Assembly (NCBI GenBank): GCA_026545765.1
Contig: CM048839.1
Span: 6,435,835-6,499,834, forward strand
Length of the DNA: 64,000 bases
Reading direction: 5' to 3'
From: Plantago major
Lineage: Eukaryota; Streptophyta; Magnoliopsida; Lamiales; Plantaginaceae
The translations under genes were made by a program, and so were the position numbers. The notes under the pieces were generated by a model. The model was not told the origin of the DNA. It did no database searches and saw only the letters and a list, made by a program, of their open reading frames with translations. The stretch's first letter is position 1. Every line of letters starts with the position of its first letter. Below, piece by piece: positions 13,151 through 23,465 of the stretch.

Positions 13151-13271
13151 TAGAGGTCAAATATTTTACAATAATGACTCGACCTTAAAAAAACATTAAA
13201 AAAATATTTTACAAACCTTAAAGAGGTCAAATATTTTACAAATATTTAAAGAGGTCAAATATATATATAAC
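13151..13271 (+). promoter_or_regulatory. three W-box cores and a TATA-like tract upstream of the thionin-like gene
   Basis: The motif AGAGGTCAAATAT occurs three times. GGTCAA, the complement of the WRKY-binding core TTGACC, sits at 13155-13160, 13225-13230 and 13253-13258. The last two units are an evident tandem duplication about 28 bp apart. A TATA-like tract (ATATATATAA) at 13261-13270 lies about 70 bp before the ATG. WRKY control would fit a defence peptide but is inferred. Confidence 0.5.
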
Positions 13272-13336
13272 TTCATCTTTACATCACACATTTATAACTA
13301 GGTAATTAAAATTCCAGCAAGAGCATTAAAAAAAAA

Positions 13337-13558
13337 ATGAAGAACATTGTTGGTGCTATGATTGTGATGATGCTTTTGATTTGTATGGCAAATTGCCAAA
13401 AGAAAAATGATTATGATACTTGTGTGCACCAATGTGTTATAGGCTGTGTTGACTTAGGTGGAACTCTTGATCCTGAATGCCTGAAGAGCTGCTTCGCCAA
13501 CTGTCCACATAGTTCGCCTTTGCAACGCCAGGAAAAGTTTCTGAAATTCTCCAATTGA
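13337..13558 (+). CDS. small secreted cysteine-rich, thionin-like peptide
   Basis: A single-exon frame of 73 residues. Residues 1 to about 21 form a hydrophobic signal peptide. The mature part carries two clusters of the form C-x3-C-x3-C (about residues 29-37 and 48-56) separated by a glycine-containing loop, which is the six-cysteine layout of plant thionin-like proteins. A basic tail follows. Such proteins are secreted, disulfide-stabilised and often linked to defence, but activity cannot be read from sequence. Three W-box cores lie directly upstream. The ATG follows an A-run, a favourable plant context. It could also belong to another small cysteine-rich family. The frame is intact. Confidence 0.7.
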   Translation: MKNIVGAMIVMMLLICMANCQKKNDYDTCVHQCVIGCVDLGGTLDPECLKSCFANCPHSSPLQRQEKFLKFSN

Positions 13559-13907
13559 TGTCTAATTTGTTTTGTTTCTTTATCGGTATCTACATGTCGA
13601 GTTAGGTTCAAGTTCAACTAGATAAAACTCGTTATTTAGTCAGTTTACAGTATTATACTATTGTTATATGTAATGTATCATCGTTGGCGCGTGGAGAAGT
13701 CAGATTAAATCGTCATTCACCAATAAAATTGCACTATATGGTGAATTATTGAAGATCTAGACTTGCTTCTCTGATCATATTGCTCTCACATTGTTTGTGC
13801 TTTTATAATTCATATTTTGAGATCGTTTATTTAACAATTCGAGTGGATTCCATTATGGAACCGAGTTGGAGATAGCTATGAGATACGTACGTGTTCAGCT
13901 TGGGGTT
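13559..13907. other. 3' flank of the thionin-like gene
   Basis: Probable 3' untranslated region and spacer up to the poly(T) that marks the 3' end of the minus-strand LINE. No other feature is seen. Confidence 0.5.
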
Positions 13908-13943
13908 TTTTTTTTTTGGTGAGAGAAAGGATATTATTGAGGC

Positions 13944-16243
13944 CTAACAGCCATTATCTTTGCCCAAAAGAGGCATTACAGATTCTGGAGGATTTTGCCA
14001 TAGCGTACCCTCACCATCTTCATTATAGCCTAAACTAGCTACAAAATCCGCAACAGAGTTAGCTTTGCGGTTGATCTTCTTCAACTCAATCTCCCAAGGC
14101 ATGTGTAACAAGCTCTTGCATCGATTTACTCGGTCTTCCATCTCCGGTGGTGGATCAACTTTCTCAGTGAGCCAATCGAAAATGTACTGTGAATCGGTTT
14201 CAACCATAATTCTAGGAGATCGATGCTCCCAAGCAACTCCAATCCCTTCAACATGCTTTCCAATTCCGCATCATTAACAGTTGGGTTGGTCAATTTTGCA
14301 GCAAATCCCCAAATCCACATCCCATTCTCGTCACGCAGCACACATCCGATTGCACCCGAATTCAGTTTAGCTGAGCAGCTACCATCCACATTCATCTTCA
14401 CCCAGGTATGCGGTGGTTTAGTCCATTTGTGTGACTGATGGGTTTTACATTGTGGCTCCATTTTAAGCTGTAAATCATCACGCACCTGCTTAATGGAAAA
14501 TATAAGCCTTGCAATAGAATCTGTTTGGCCCTTGAAGATAGCGGAATTTATGGACTTCCACAGAGCCCACACCGTAGCTGTGAATATTGCTGGCCAGCAC
14601 GCCGTCGATTTCAGTTTGGTCCTGAAAGTACCCTGAAGATTTCGCTTAAACCAAACTTGATCAGATAAATTATTGAACTCATATATGTCCTTTTGTTGTA
14701 TGACGGATTTCCATATACTTCTGGCCTTGTTACAATATCTGAAAATGTGTAATACATCTTCTTTCCCTTCATCACACTGGTAGCATGAGTCATTTGTATC
14801 CATCCGTCTCTTGCATCTTAGAGAGTTTGTCAACAGGCGATCTTGAGCCGCTAGCCACAAGAAATGTTTCATCTTGTTCATGAGTTTACTACCCCAAATA
14901 AAATTCCAATCAATCGAACGAAGTCTTCTATTGGGTTCTTCATAATTTGCAAGCTCTTTTAGCTTATGGTAGGCAGATTGACAACTGAATCTTCCTGTAG
15001 CAGTTTCATTCCAAAGAATTTGGTCAGGCTCATCAGATAGGGTTATCTGCGAATTAATTAGCTCCTGTGTGACTGCGTTTGGCAGGACAGCGGACATAAT
15101 AGAAAAATCCCAGTTACCTGCACTGTCTAACACTTGGGATAAAGTAATGTCATAATCCCTTTGGTCAATGAGATCAACAAAAGAGTACAGACCCTTATCC
15201 TTGAACCAAATATCAATCCAAAATCTGATTGTGTTCCCGTCACCAATTCGCCACCTAAAACTTTGATTAAGTTTCTGTGCACAGGTTGTAATTCCTTTCC
15301 ACATGGTACTATCTCCTGGTTTGGTAGAGTAATGAAGAATACTCTTACCTTTAAGATACTTTGCTTGAACCAGATTCATCCAAATAGTATCCTCCTTGCG
15401 AACTAGTTTCCAGACTACTTTTGACAACAAAGCTTCATTGTTGATCCTGGCCTCTCTAATGCCTAGACCACCCTGCTTCTTTGGCCTTACCACTTGCTTC
15501 CAACCCACTAGATGAGTTTTTGGTTGAGAGATGTCATTCGACCAGATAAAATCTCTGTCTAACTTATCCAAACGATCACATATATGTTCCGGCAGCCAGC
15601 CAGATTGCATATCGTGAATAGGCACAGAAGATGTTACCGACTGAATAAGAGTGGTTCGACCAGCCGTAGAGAGAAACTTCTTCCATCCAGAAAATTTTGT
15701 CGTGACTTTATCAATCAATCTCCCAGATTCAGCTCTTGAAATTCTCCCATGTTTTAGATAAATACCCAGATACTTCCCCAAGTTCGGGGTTTGACTAAAA
15801 CCCAGGATATCAGTAATGCAATGCTTTAAACTTGTGCCACCATCTTTTGAGAAAAACACCTTGGATTTACCCAAATTCGGGCTTAATCCGGACATAGAGC
15901 AGAAATCATCAATAACCTTTTTAATCACCCTCGCATTCGAAACCATAGCTTTGCTCATTAAGATCAAGTCATCCGCAAAGAGTATATGAGAGAAATCAGG
16001 GCCATTCCTACACGGTTTTATAGGATTCCATTTCTTCTTATCCACCATATTGTTAATCATATAAGATAAACGTTCGATGCACAACACAAACAAATATGGG
16101 GATAGCGGATCTCCTTGGCGTAGACCACATGTATGTGTAATAGTCTCGAGAGGTTCTCCATTCCACAAGATCTGAGATCTAGCATTCCTCACACAAAACA
16201 TTATAATATCCATCAGGATCTTTGGAAAATTAAAGGCATACAA
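13944..16243 (-). pseudogene. LINE ORF2, C-terminal part: reverse transcriptase, zf-RVT and RNase H
   Basis: The 705-residue frame (16243-14126) has the reverse transcriptase motifs LRQGDPLSPYLF and the catalytic FADDLILM. It is followed by the zinc-binding region with CYQCDEGKEDVLHIFRYC and the start of an RNase H domain (KMNVDGSCSAKLNSGAIG, then the catalytic-type DAELESMLKGLE). A frameshift near 14245 moves the rest of RNase H (ETDSQYIFDWL to the stop at 13944) into another frame. Both key aspartates of the reverse transcriptase palm remain. Confidence 0.9.
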
Positions 16244-16260
16244 GGTATCCGCAAGGAAAT

Positions 16261-17382
16261 TCAGCTTACTCTATCATAAGCTTTTTCCAAGTCGAGCTTC
16301 ATCACCATACAACCTACCTTATATTTCTTTTTTGCACGTAGAAAGTGTAAAATTTCTTGCATGACAAAGATGTTATCCTGAGTACTACGCCCAGTGATAA
16401 AACTTGCTTGACATAGAGAAATCAAGTCCGGCATTAAGCACTTTAGTCTCATCGTTATGCATTTAGTAATGAATTTGTAAAGCACATTGCATAAGGAGAT
16501 GGGTCTATATTCAACTATTTTACTCTGGTGAAGTACCTTCGGGATTAAACATACAAAAGCATCACACATACCTGTGTCAAAGTGTCCCAGAGAGAAGGCC
16601 TGCTGAATAAAGGAAACTATTGAGGGACCCACTATATCCCAATTATTCTGGTAGAAGAAGGCTTGTAACCCATTAGGTCCGGGAGCCTTAGTCGGATGTG
16701 AGGCCCAAACGGCCTTTTTAATTTCCTCCACTGTCAACGGTCTGCTTAGCCTACTGTATTCTGCATCCGTTAGCCTAGCCTGGTAAGAATAAAGAATTGG
16801 GCCAGTCTGCGTGCTAGTTCTATTCCGATCACTTGGCACAAAAATGTTAAGGAAATGTGTACGACTATGTTGCTGAAGCGCAGCCTGATCCTCCACCCAA
16901 ACATCTCCAATTTGTAACATAATAATTTTGTTCACTTTCCTCCGTGCAAGAGTAGACTTATGGAAGAATTTCGTGTTTGATTCTCCTTCCAAAATCCACT
17001 TCACCCTTGATTTTTGGAACCAAAAAACTTCTTCCTGTTTAAGTACAACATTATACTCCCGGAGTAAGTCTCTCTCCAAGTTCACCAGAAAAGAGCTATA
17101 ATGTGTTGCAAGAGCTCGTTGAATCCCATCTAAACGTCCCTTAAGGTGCCGTTTCCTCTGAAAAATATTTCCAAAAGTTTTACGATTCCAAGGAATGAAG
17201 GTATTAGGGACCTGGTTAATTGCGTCCACCACTTCCTGATTTTCCTTCCAAATATTTTGAATAAGCTCTTTGCACTCCTCATGTTCAAGCCAGGCCTTCT
17301 CGAATCTAAACGGCTTCTTCTTTTTCTTTTCCTCCAATCCAAAACAGCACGTTAAAATAGGATGGTGATCAGAGACCAACAT
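16261..17382 (-). pseudogene. LINE ORF2, N-terminal part: endonuclease tail and first half of reverse transcriptase
   Basis: This 373-residue open frame begins at the last endonuclease motif (SDHHP), crosses a linker with KWILEGESNTKFFH, and enters the reverse transcriptase with APGPNGLQAFFYQ, VEYRPISLCNVLYK and KLDLEKAYDRVS, the last holding the first catalytic aspartate. The frame then stops. The next frame carries on directly, so a single-base loss near 16258 separates it from the downstream part. The enzyme is therefore not made as one piece. Confidence 0.9.
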
Positions 17383-17395
17383 TTTATCACCTGAT

Positions 17396-18218
17396 TAATC
17401 ACCAAATTAATTAATAAGTTCCACACCAAAATTATTTATAAGATTAATAATTTGTAACTTGTAAGAACGAAAATGTGGACCAGAATATAGACACGCGGAA
17501 AATTTTATGGTCTTAGTCAGCATGGCATTGTCCAGACCATACATTTGTTCATTTGATATTAAATACTTGGATGATTATTCATTTTATTTTTTAGAAGTTA
17601 ATACTTGGATGATTGGATCACCATTAATTAAAATTATCAAAATGATAACAATTAATAATATTAGATGATTAACTTTCTCTTTCTTTATTATCATCATGTT
17701 TTGTAGAAACGGGATTAATATTACATGTTTAGATAACATTGAAGTTCTATTCGTCCCATCTTATCTCAAAATCACGATATATTGCATAAACTTATATTTT
17801 TAATTTACCAGTGGACTAAGTCAAGTTGTATACTTGTATTAGTATATAATTGTTTTATTTTATGATAATAGGATTAAGAAACTCGCCGGAATGTTCACTT
17901 TTGTACGGATAGTTTGTCATATCATAATGGAATATGATTTCAATATATACCCTTTATAGAAAAATTAATTTCGAATTTATTTCCTATTGTCTTACCATCA
18001 GTTTATGATTCGCGATTAACAAACCCCCTTTATGCTATTGATTCCTTTTGATGAATCAATATGATTAGTTGATTACTGTGTGTTATAATAATTAGTAGGT
18101 CGTGTTTGATTTCACGATCTTTTGTTTGGGATTTCAATTTTGACAATCTTTGGGTTAAAAACTTAAATGTCTCTCTTGCTTTTGAGGAATTTTGGTTAGC
18201 TAGCTTTTCCTTTCGATA
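17396..18218. other. gene-free AT-rich intergenic DNA
   Basis: No coding, RNA or repeat feature with clear ends is recognised here. Confidence 0.5.
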
Positions 18219-18723
18219 TAGGCCTGTAAACGAGCCGAGCCGAGCCGAGCTATGCTCGAGCTCGGCTCGTTTATCATTTTTGTGCTAAAGCTCGAGCTCG
18301 AGCTCGATCAAGTTGCAAAATTTGAGCTCGAGCTCGAAATAATTTGTTCTACTCGAGCTCGACTTGTGAGTTCGATTTTTTTTTTTTCAAATCGAACCTT
18401 TAGAGCTCGAAGGCTCGATTTAGCTCGGCTCGAGAGCTCGAAAACTTACAAAGCTCTAAATAAGCTCGGCTCGAAAGCTCGAAAATTCCCAAAAATGAAG
18501 TAGGGTTTTGTTTTTAAATTTTTTAAATATATATTATATATTATATAATTAATAATAACTACAACCGAGCTGCTCGACGAGCTTTCGAGCTGATCTTTAC
18601 AAAGTTCGAGCTCGGCTCGAAAACTCAATCGAGTTACAAAAAAAGCTCGAGCTCGAGCAACCGAGCTTTTATCGAGCTCGAGCTCGAGCTGCTCGATAAA
18701 AGCTCGGTTCGCTTGCATCCCTA
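18219..18723. mobile_element. hAT-like non-autonomous element rich in GAGCTCG
   Basis: Ends TAGGCCTGTAAACGAGCC and the reverse complement of GGTTCGCTTGCATCCCTA form 22-bp imperfect inverted repeats. They are flanked by TTTCGATA (18211-18218) and CTTCGATA (18724-18731), an 8-bp target duplication with one mismatch, which is the hAT signature. The interior is dense with self-complementary GAGCTCGAGCTCG. No transposase is present. A looser relative is at 27795-28262. Confidence 0.7.
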
Positions 18724-18806
18724 CTTCGATATTTATACCAAATATTAAAGAACGCGCCTTTATTTCACCTATTATATATTTTTTAATTTTAAATGTAATA
18801 AATGTA

Positions 18807-20081
18807 TACTACAAGAAAGTTCTGTTTTAGGGACGGAAATTAGGGACGGATATAATCCGTCCCTAATTTAGGGACGAATCGACACTTTTAGGGACGGATT
18901 AGGGACGGATAGGCTCATCCGCCCTAATCCGCCTCACTTAGGGACGGATTACATAATCCGTCCCTAATCCGTCCCTGTTTTAGGGACGGATTTTTATCCG
19001 CCCAAAACATTGGTGAACAAAAAAAAAAAAAAAATCATTTTTTAGGGACGGATAGCAGGGACGGATAGCTATCCGTCCCTAAATCGTCCGAAACCCTAAT
19101 TTAACCCTCCTTCCTCCTCCCACCATCTCCATTTCTTCCTCCTCCCACCATCTCCATTTCACCTCCCACCACCATCCACCATCCACCTCCCTGCCACCAC
19201 CACCACCATCTCCCTGCCACCACCACCATCCACCCCACCACCATCCACCTCCCTGCCACCACCACCACCATCCACCTCCCCGCCACCACCACCCTTCCAC
19301 CACCACCACCACCATTTCTATTGAATTATAACAGAGGCGGTAGAGGACGGAGATAGGGCGGACGTGGAGGAGAATGACGAGGTTGTTTTCCGGCGAGAGG
19401 CGTGATGCACCACCACCAGATCCACCACCATCCACCCACTGTCCACCACCACCATCACCGCCTCCCACCACCACCATCCACACTGCCCTCCCATCACCAT
19501 CACTACACTGTCCACCGCCTCCCACCACCACCACCACCCCCACCATCCGACCCGATACACCACCGCCTCCGTCCAAAATCGCACGTTATTTATATTTTTT
19601 TTGTATTTTGTCTTGTTAATTTTGTATAATTAACAGAATATTGTATTTGTATTATTGAATATTGTATTGACGTTGTCGATTTATTCGTGTATTGTCGTTG
19701 TTGATTTATTGTATATTCGTGTATTGACGTTGTCGATTTATTGTTGATTCGTATAAAATTATCGATTTATTGTATCATTGTCGACAAATAAAATTATCGA
19801 TTTATTGTATATCCGTATAAAAATTCTCGACGTATAAAATTCTGCAATTTTTTTTTTAAAAAAAAATACATATTTAGGGACGGATAAATCCGTCCCTAAT
19901 GGTCACAGCCATTAGAGACGGATTTTATCCGTCCCTAATGGTGTTTGACCATTAGAGACGGATAATATCCGTCCCTAACGGATTAGGGACGAATCGCTGG
20001 TTGTTTAGGGACGGAGTAGATGAGTACTCTGATTTATCCACATAGAAAACGACTTACCACTACGAAAAACTGGTTGTAGTG
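18807..20081. mobile_element. non-autonomous CACTA (En/Spm-like) element with aberrant right end
   Basis: The left end TACTACAAGAAAG matches the CACTACAAGAAA-type CACTA terminus with its first base changed. The proposed right end GGTTGTAGTG closes at 20081. GTA flanks both sides (18804-18806 and 20082-20084), the 3-bp duplication of this superfamily. Subterminal repeats of TTAGGGACGGAT and its complement fill 18829-19085 and 19873-20014. The core is a CCACC/CCATC-rich tract (19100-19570) and an imperfect tandem of TCGATTTATTG units (19650-19840). No transposase is encoded. The right terminus is replaced by one arm of a perfect inverted repeat. Confidence 0.7.
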
Positions 20082-20123
20082 GTAAGTCGTTTTCTATGTG
20101 GATAAATCAGAGTACTCATCTAC
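20016..20123. repeat. perfect 48-bp inverted repeat with 12-bp loop
   Basis: Positions 20016-20063 are the exact reverse complement of 20076-20123. The loop is GAAAAACTGGTT. The arms meet at CACTAC/GTAGTG, which look like CACTA-type termini, so the hairpin spans the proposed right end of the CACTA element. An RNA copy would form a long perfect stem. Confidence 0.95.
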
Positions 20124-20337
20124 ATGTTAAAGTTCCATCAACCCATTAGGCCCAAAATTTTGACAAGGTGGTTGAGATAACTCAATTCGAGTTTGGAAGT
20201 ACGTTTTATATTTATTTGAAGTACGTTTTTATGTTTTTTAAATTTTAATATCTGTTTTTAATTTTAATATCTGTTTTTAATTTTAATATAAGTATGTTTA
20301 CATTGTTAATTATTATCATATGAAAATATGATAATAA

Positions 20338-20365
20338 CTAGAACATTACAACACGCTACGCGTGT
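20338..20365 (-). mobile_element. Helitron 3' terminus
   Basis: On the minus strand ACACGCGTAGCGTGT forms a perfect 6-bp stem with a 3-base loop. It is followed 9 bases later by CTAG and then T. A short hairpin just before CTRR and an A/T insertion site define Helitron ends. The body should extend to higher coordinates. Confidence 0.65.
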
Positions 20366-20790
20366 TATTGTAGCACCTGGTTACAAATAATGTAATACGC
20401 ATACGAAGATAAGTACTATCGTTGCTTCTGATAATTGATTGCATTTTTCGAGTTGAATTAGGGTTTGAATTAGTGCAAATTGATTTTGTTAAATTTAATT
20501 GGAGAGCATAGAGAAGGAAGATTGATGATCTTTGTTAATGATGAATTGGTTTTGCTGTGTTTGAATTAGGTCTTGGAATTTAATTAGAGAAGATAGGTTG
20601 AGTATTTTTTAATGATGAAATGATTTTGTTAAGAAGGAATTAGGGCTTGTAATTTAATTAGAAAAGACATGTTGGTTTTTTGTAATTAAAGTCTAATTTA
20701 CATATATATTACAAATAAGTGCAATTTAACTTAAATTAAGTACTTAATTGCACAACTTCAATAGTTGTCCACTCATATATATAATAAATA

Positions 20791-20820
20791 CTAGAAATTA
20801 CGTCACACACTACGCGTGTG
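20791..20820 (-). mobile_element. second Helitron 3' terminus
   Basis: On the minus strand CACACGCGTAGTGTGTG (hairpin) is followed by CTAG and then T. It is a sister of the end at 20338. The decayed helicase at 21150-21920 has the same orientation and lies on the body side, so both may belong to one element. Confidence 0.6.
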
Positions 20821-20845
20821 AAGCAGCGTATTCTGGTATTGCTAT

Positions 20846-20953
20846 ATGGTTTGCCAAGTTATATTTGATCTACTTCAGTACAATTCTACCGATTGCTCTT
20901 TGGTTTGCTAAGTTATATTTGATCTGCTTCAGTCCAATTCTACCGATATCTAT
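20846..20953. repeat. tandem duplication of about 55 bp, two copies
   Basis: The units start TGGTTTGCCAAGTTATAT and TGGTTTGCTAAGTTATAT, and both run to CAATTCTACCGAT. They differ at a few positions. No function is apparent. Confidence 0.8.
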
Positions 20954-21149
20954 TTAAACTTATAATTAATTGTCAAAGTGGTTAATTTTATAAAAATGTA
21001 GAAGTTATAGAAGAAAGGAATTATATTCGAAAATATGTATCATTCTCAATCTGAACAACAAAGTTAATGTTTATATATTGCATAATCTCAAGTTTAATTT
21101 TGTAATATTTCTGTGTAAACAACAGTTCTTGTCTTTGTGTGGTCATCAG

Positions 21150-21920
21150 AGTCTACTGTAGGCGTCCTAATCAATACCCGGATCGCAGATGATCTCCGCG
21201 TTATTGACAACGCAATACACAACTGTCCATGTGAGAAAACTGATTGTGGCAAATAGATCCCAACCTTTTCTAGCTAGTGTTTGTTATTGTGCCTTGTTTA
21301 TCGTCATTGCAAATTAAGCATCCTCGTGAAAGGTATTGGACATTTGAGATTGTACTTCGGTTTTAGTGATATCCTTGGTATCATAACATACTTTCGTCTG
21401 TCTTCTCTGGATGCTATTGTCGCGCCGATGATTCGTTTCCCGAGCTCTTTTACTACCATCCTTGTCCAATTACACAATCCTTTTGACGCATTGAAATTTC
21501 TCATCATCATTATCAGACACTTTACCTTTAGCCTTATGACGTGTAGTGGGAGTCCCGGTATGTCTGTAGCATTGAGAAAGTGTGTCTGTTGGGGTAGTGT
21601 CTTCTGCTAGGTCTGTGCTATAGAACTCGAATATCTGCCCTGGGAACTTGTCGATTAGAGAATCATTTACATTGGTCAACACAGTCGTTCCTTGGCGTAA
21701 GGATTGCTCTGTCCATAACCGAGTAAGTGTTGTTGTTGAATTCTTCGAAGGACGGGTAAATCTTTGATATTAAGTGTTCCCGTGGCTTGTCGTAGTCATT
21801 ATATCTGATGCACATGTGTTCTGAAGGTTGACCTTATGGCCTCTCTCTCTGATGGCTCTTTATCATCGCCTATTCGCACAAGATACTCCATAAACTGTGG
21901 ATCTTCTCTCGCTCACACGT
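21150..21920 (-). pseudogene. Helitron Pif1-type helicase, decayed C-terminal part
   Basis: Across several frames of the minus strand the conserved order of a Helitron helicase can be followed: FMEYLVRIGDDKEPS, then SVMDRAILTPRNDCVD, then a segment with KFPGQIFEFYSTD, then MRNFNASKGLCNWTRMVVKE and MIPRISLKPK, then FAMTINKAQ, and finally PQSVFSHGQLCIALS near 21200. FAMTINKAQ and SHGQLCIALS correspond to the last helicase motifs. Stops and frame changes between segments show it is dead. A Helitron end lies in the same orientation at 20791. Confidence 0.85.
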
Positions 21921-23197
21921 TCTCTGTCAATCTTAGTTTACGAAGCATTAGCCAAATTACTGATCTCACCGGCATGCATCTACCGTTTCCAAAAGAAAAA
22001 GGAGAAAGGTGATAGATTCAAGAGAATATCATAGGCAGTTGAAGACAAAAAGTATATGGTATAAGCAGGCTAGATCGAAGCAAGAACAAATTCGCATCCA
22101 AAAAGTCAGGTATTTTTATTTATTCAGTTGATTCGGTTTGTTTCTGGACTGTTAACATACCTGCAGAAGATCCAACAGGGAGAATTTGAACTCTCCGAGC
22201 ATAAGACGCAATAGAACAAACTCGTAACAATTCGATTTTGTATCTGAAGAACAAGAGGTGATTTCCTATTCTGTATCGAATAAGGAATTGAGTGTTCTCA
22301 GAGTTGGCTTTAGTAGATTTTGCTCGATTTATTAGGCTTTGCTTTATGCATACTAAAAGGCAGTTCAAAAGTTTTGAGAGATGTGGAGTTTGTCCATATT
22401 GCTTGATTAGTAATGATGCTATATAGTGATAGTTGCGAATATTTTTCTACATACATGGGTTTCACTTACAATAACTTCTATTAATTTTATTGTGTATATT
22501 CGAAATACGTTTCACTCTCGTAGCTTGTTTTAAATATAAAAAGGACGTACAAACCTTTCGATTATCATTATTAACTTATGGTGTTTAGTTAAGAATATAA
22601 ATAATTGAAAAAAATTATATTACTTGGATTAAAATTGTAATACTTAAAAAATAAAGGAAAACAAAAATAACAATAAATACAAATAAAAAACAGAGGTAAA
22701 ACAAAAATCAAAAACAAAGAGGGAAATAAAAAAAACTAAAAACAAAACAAATCTTAAAAAAAAAAGTAAAAAAAAAGGCGTGCAACTCCTGTCTGAAACT
22801 CTCTCCAAGAAGACTTTGAGATGGTCTACATAACAAGTTAGATAGCTATAGCAATAGCAAATTAACAATCCAAACAGGCCCTTGGGTCAAAGAACAAGAA
22901 ACTAATGGATAAGGCTCTTGACTCCGGTTGAACAATTTCAATATTTTTGAATAATAATAATGTCACACTCAAATTGATAACAAATCCAATTTAGAGAATT
23001 AAAAAAACCAACAAGTCACTCTAATAATAATCTACCAATCACGTTGCATGCTGTCCATGTCAAAACCTCAATAATGTGAACTACTTGGGATTTTTATAAT
23101 ACGCCTTTTGCAATTTTAATGTTTTTTAAAGGGACGCTTTGTCCGTTCGATGTCCGAAAGGCCGTTTTTAGCATATGTCTTGGTTCACATACATGAA
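21921..23197. other. gene-free stretch, partly Helitron body
   Basis: The left part may still be Helitron sequence. From 22630 it is A-rich low-complexity DNA. No gene is recognised. Confidence 0.45.
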
Positions 23198-23207
23198 CCT
23201 ATATATA
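23198..23207 (+). promoter_or_regulatory. TATA-like box before a small reading frame
   Basis: CTATATATACC lies about 95 bp upstream of the ATG at 23301, a normal spacing for a plant core promoter with a leader of roughly 60-70 bases. It supports, but does not prove, that the short frame is a gene. Confidence 0.45.
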
Positions 23208-23300
23208 CCCTGCAAAATGCATCATTTTTAGAAAACTAAAACGCGGAAAATTGAATCTAAATATATAGGTGAAGGAAAAAGAGAAGAAATAAACGAAAAA

Positions 23301-23465
23301 ATGGCAATGCAGAAGGTGGAAATGTGCATAGGAATGGTGAAGCTGCTGATAGAGTTTGCGGTTGTGTTTGTAGAAGCGGTTGGTTGTGTGATAAATCCTA
23401 ATAATTCGGCTACTTCTTCGAGTTCAAGTCAAGTTAATGTTCCGTATATCGGTCTTCTTCCATGA
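23301..23465 (+). CDS. possible small protein gene, 54 residues, unrecognised
   Basis: ATG at 23301 in an AAAAAATGGC context opens a 54-codon frame ending TGA at 23463-23465. The product starts MAMQKVEMCIGMVKLLIEF, has a hydrophobic or amphipathic stretch (about residues 9-31), and ends in a serine-rich segment and the tail VPYIGLLP. A TATA-like box, a purine-rich leader and an AT-rich 3' flank fit a short plant gene. I know no family for it. It could be a small membrane-associated peptide or a chance frame. No intron is needed. Confidence 0.4.
   Translation: MAMQKVEMCIGMVKLLIEFAVVFVEAVGCVINPNNSATSSSSSQVNVPYIGLLP

Larger units (their letters stand above)
13908..17395 (-). mobile_element. 5'-truncated L1-type LINE
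   Basis: On the minus strand it starts inside the end of the AP endonuclease domain (SDHHPI), continues through reverse transcriptase, a zf-RVT zinc-binding region and an RNase H domain, and ends in a poly(A) tail (T-run at 13908-13919). The endonuclease is almost wholly missing, as expected for 5' truncation in target-primed insertion. Two frameshifts break the coding region, near 16258 and 14245. No target duplication was identified. Confidence 0.9.

Noticed and set aside
13559-13907. Target-site duplication for the LINE
   Set aside because: No repeat of the sequence next to the poly(T) was found near 17395; the insertion may have lost it or the 5' boundary is misplaced.
19079-19629. Long glycine/tryptophan-rich or proline/histidine-rich frames on both strands
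   Set aside because: They are translations of the CCACC/GGTGG low-complexity core of the CACTA element, open on both strands because of base composition.
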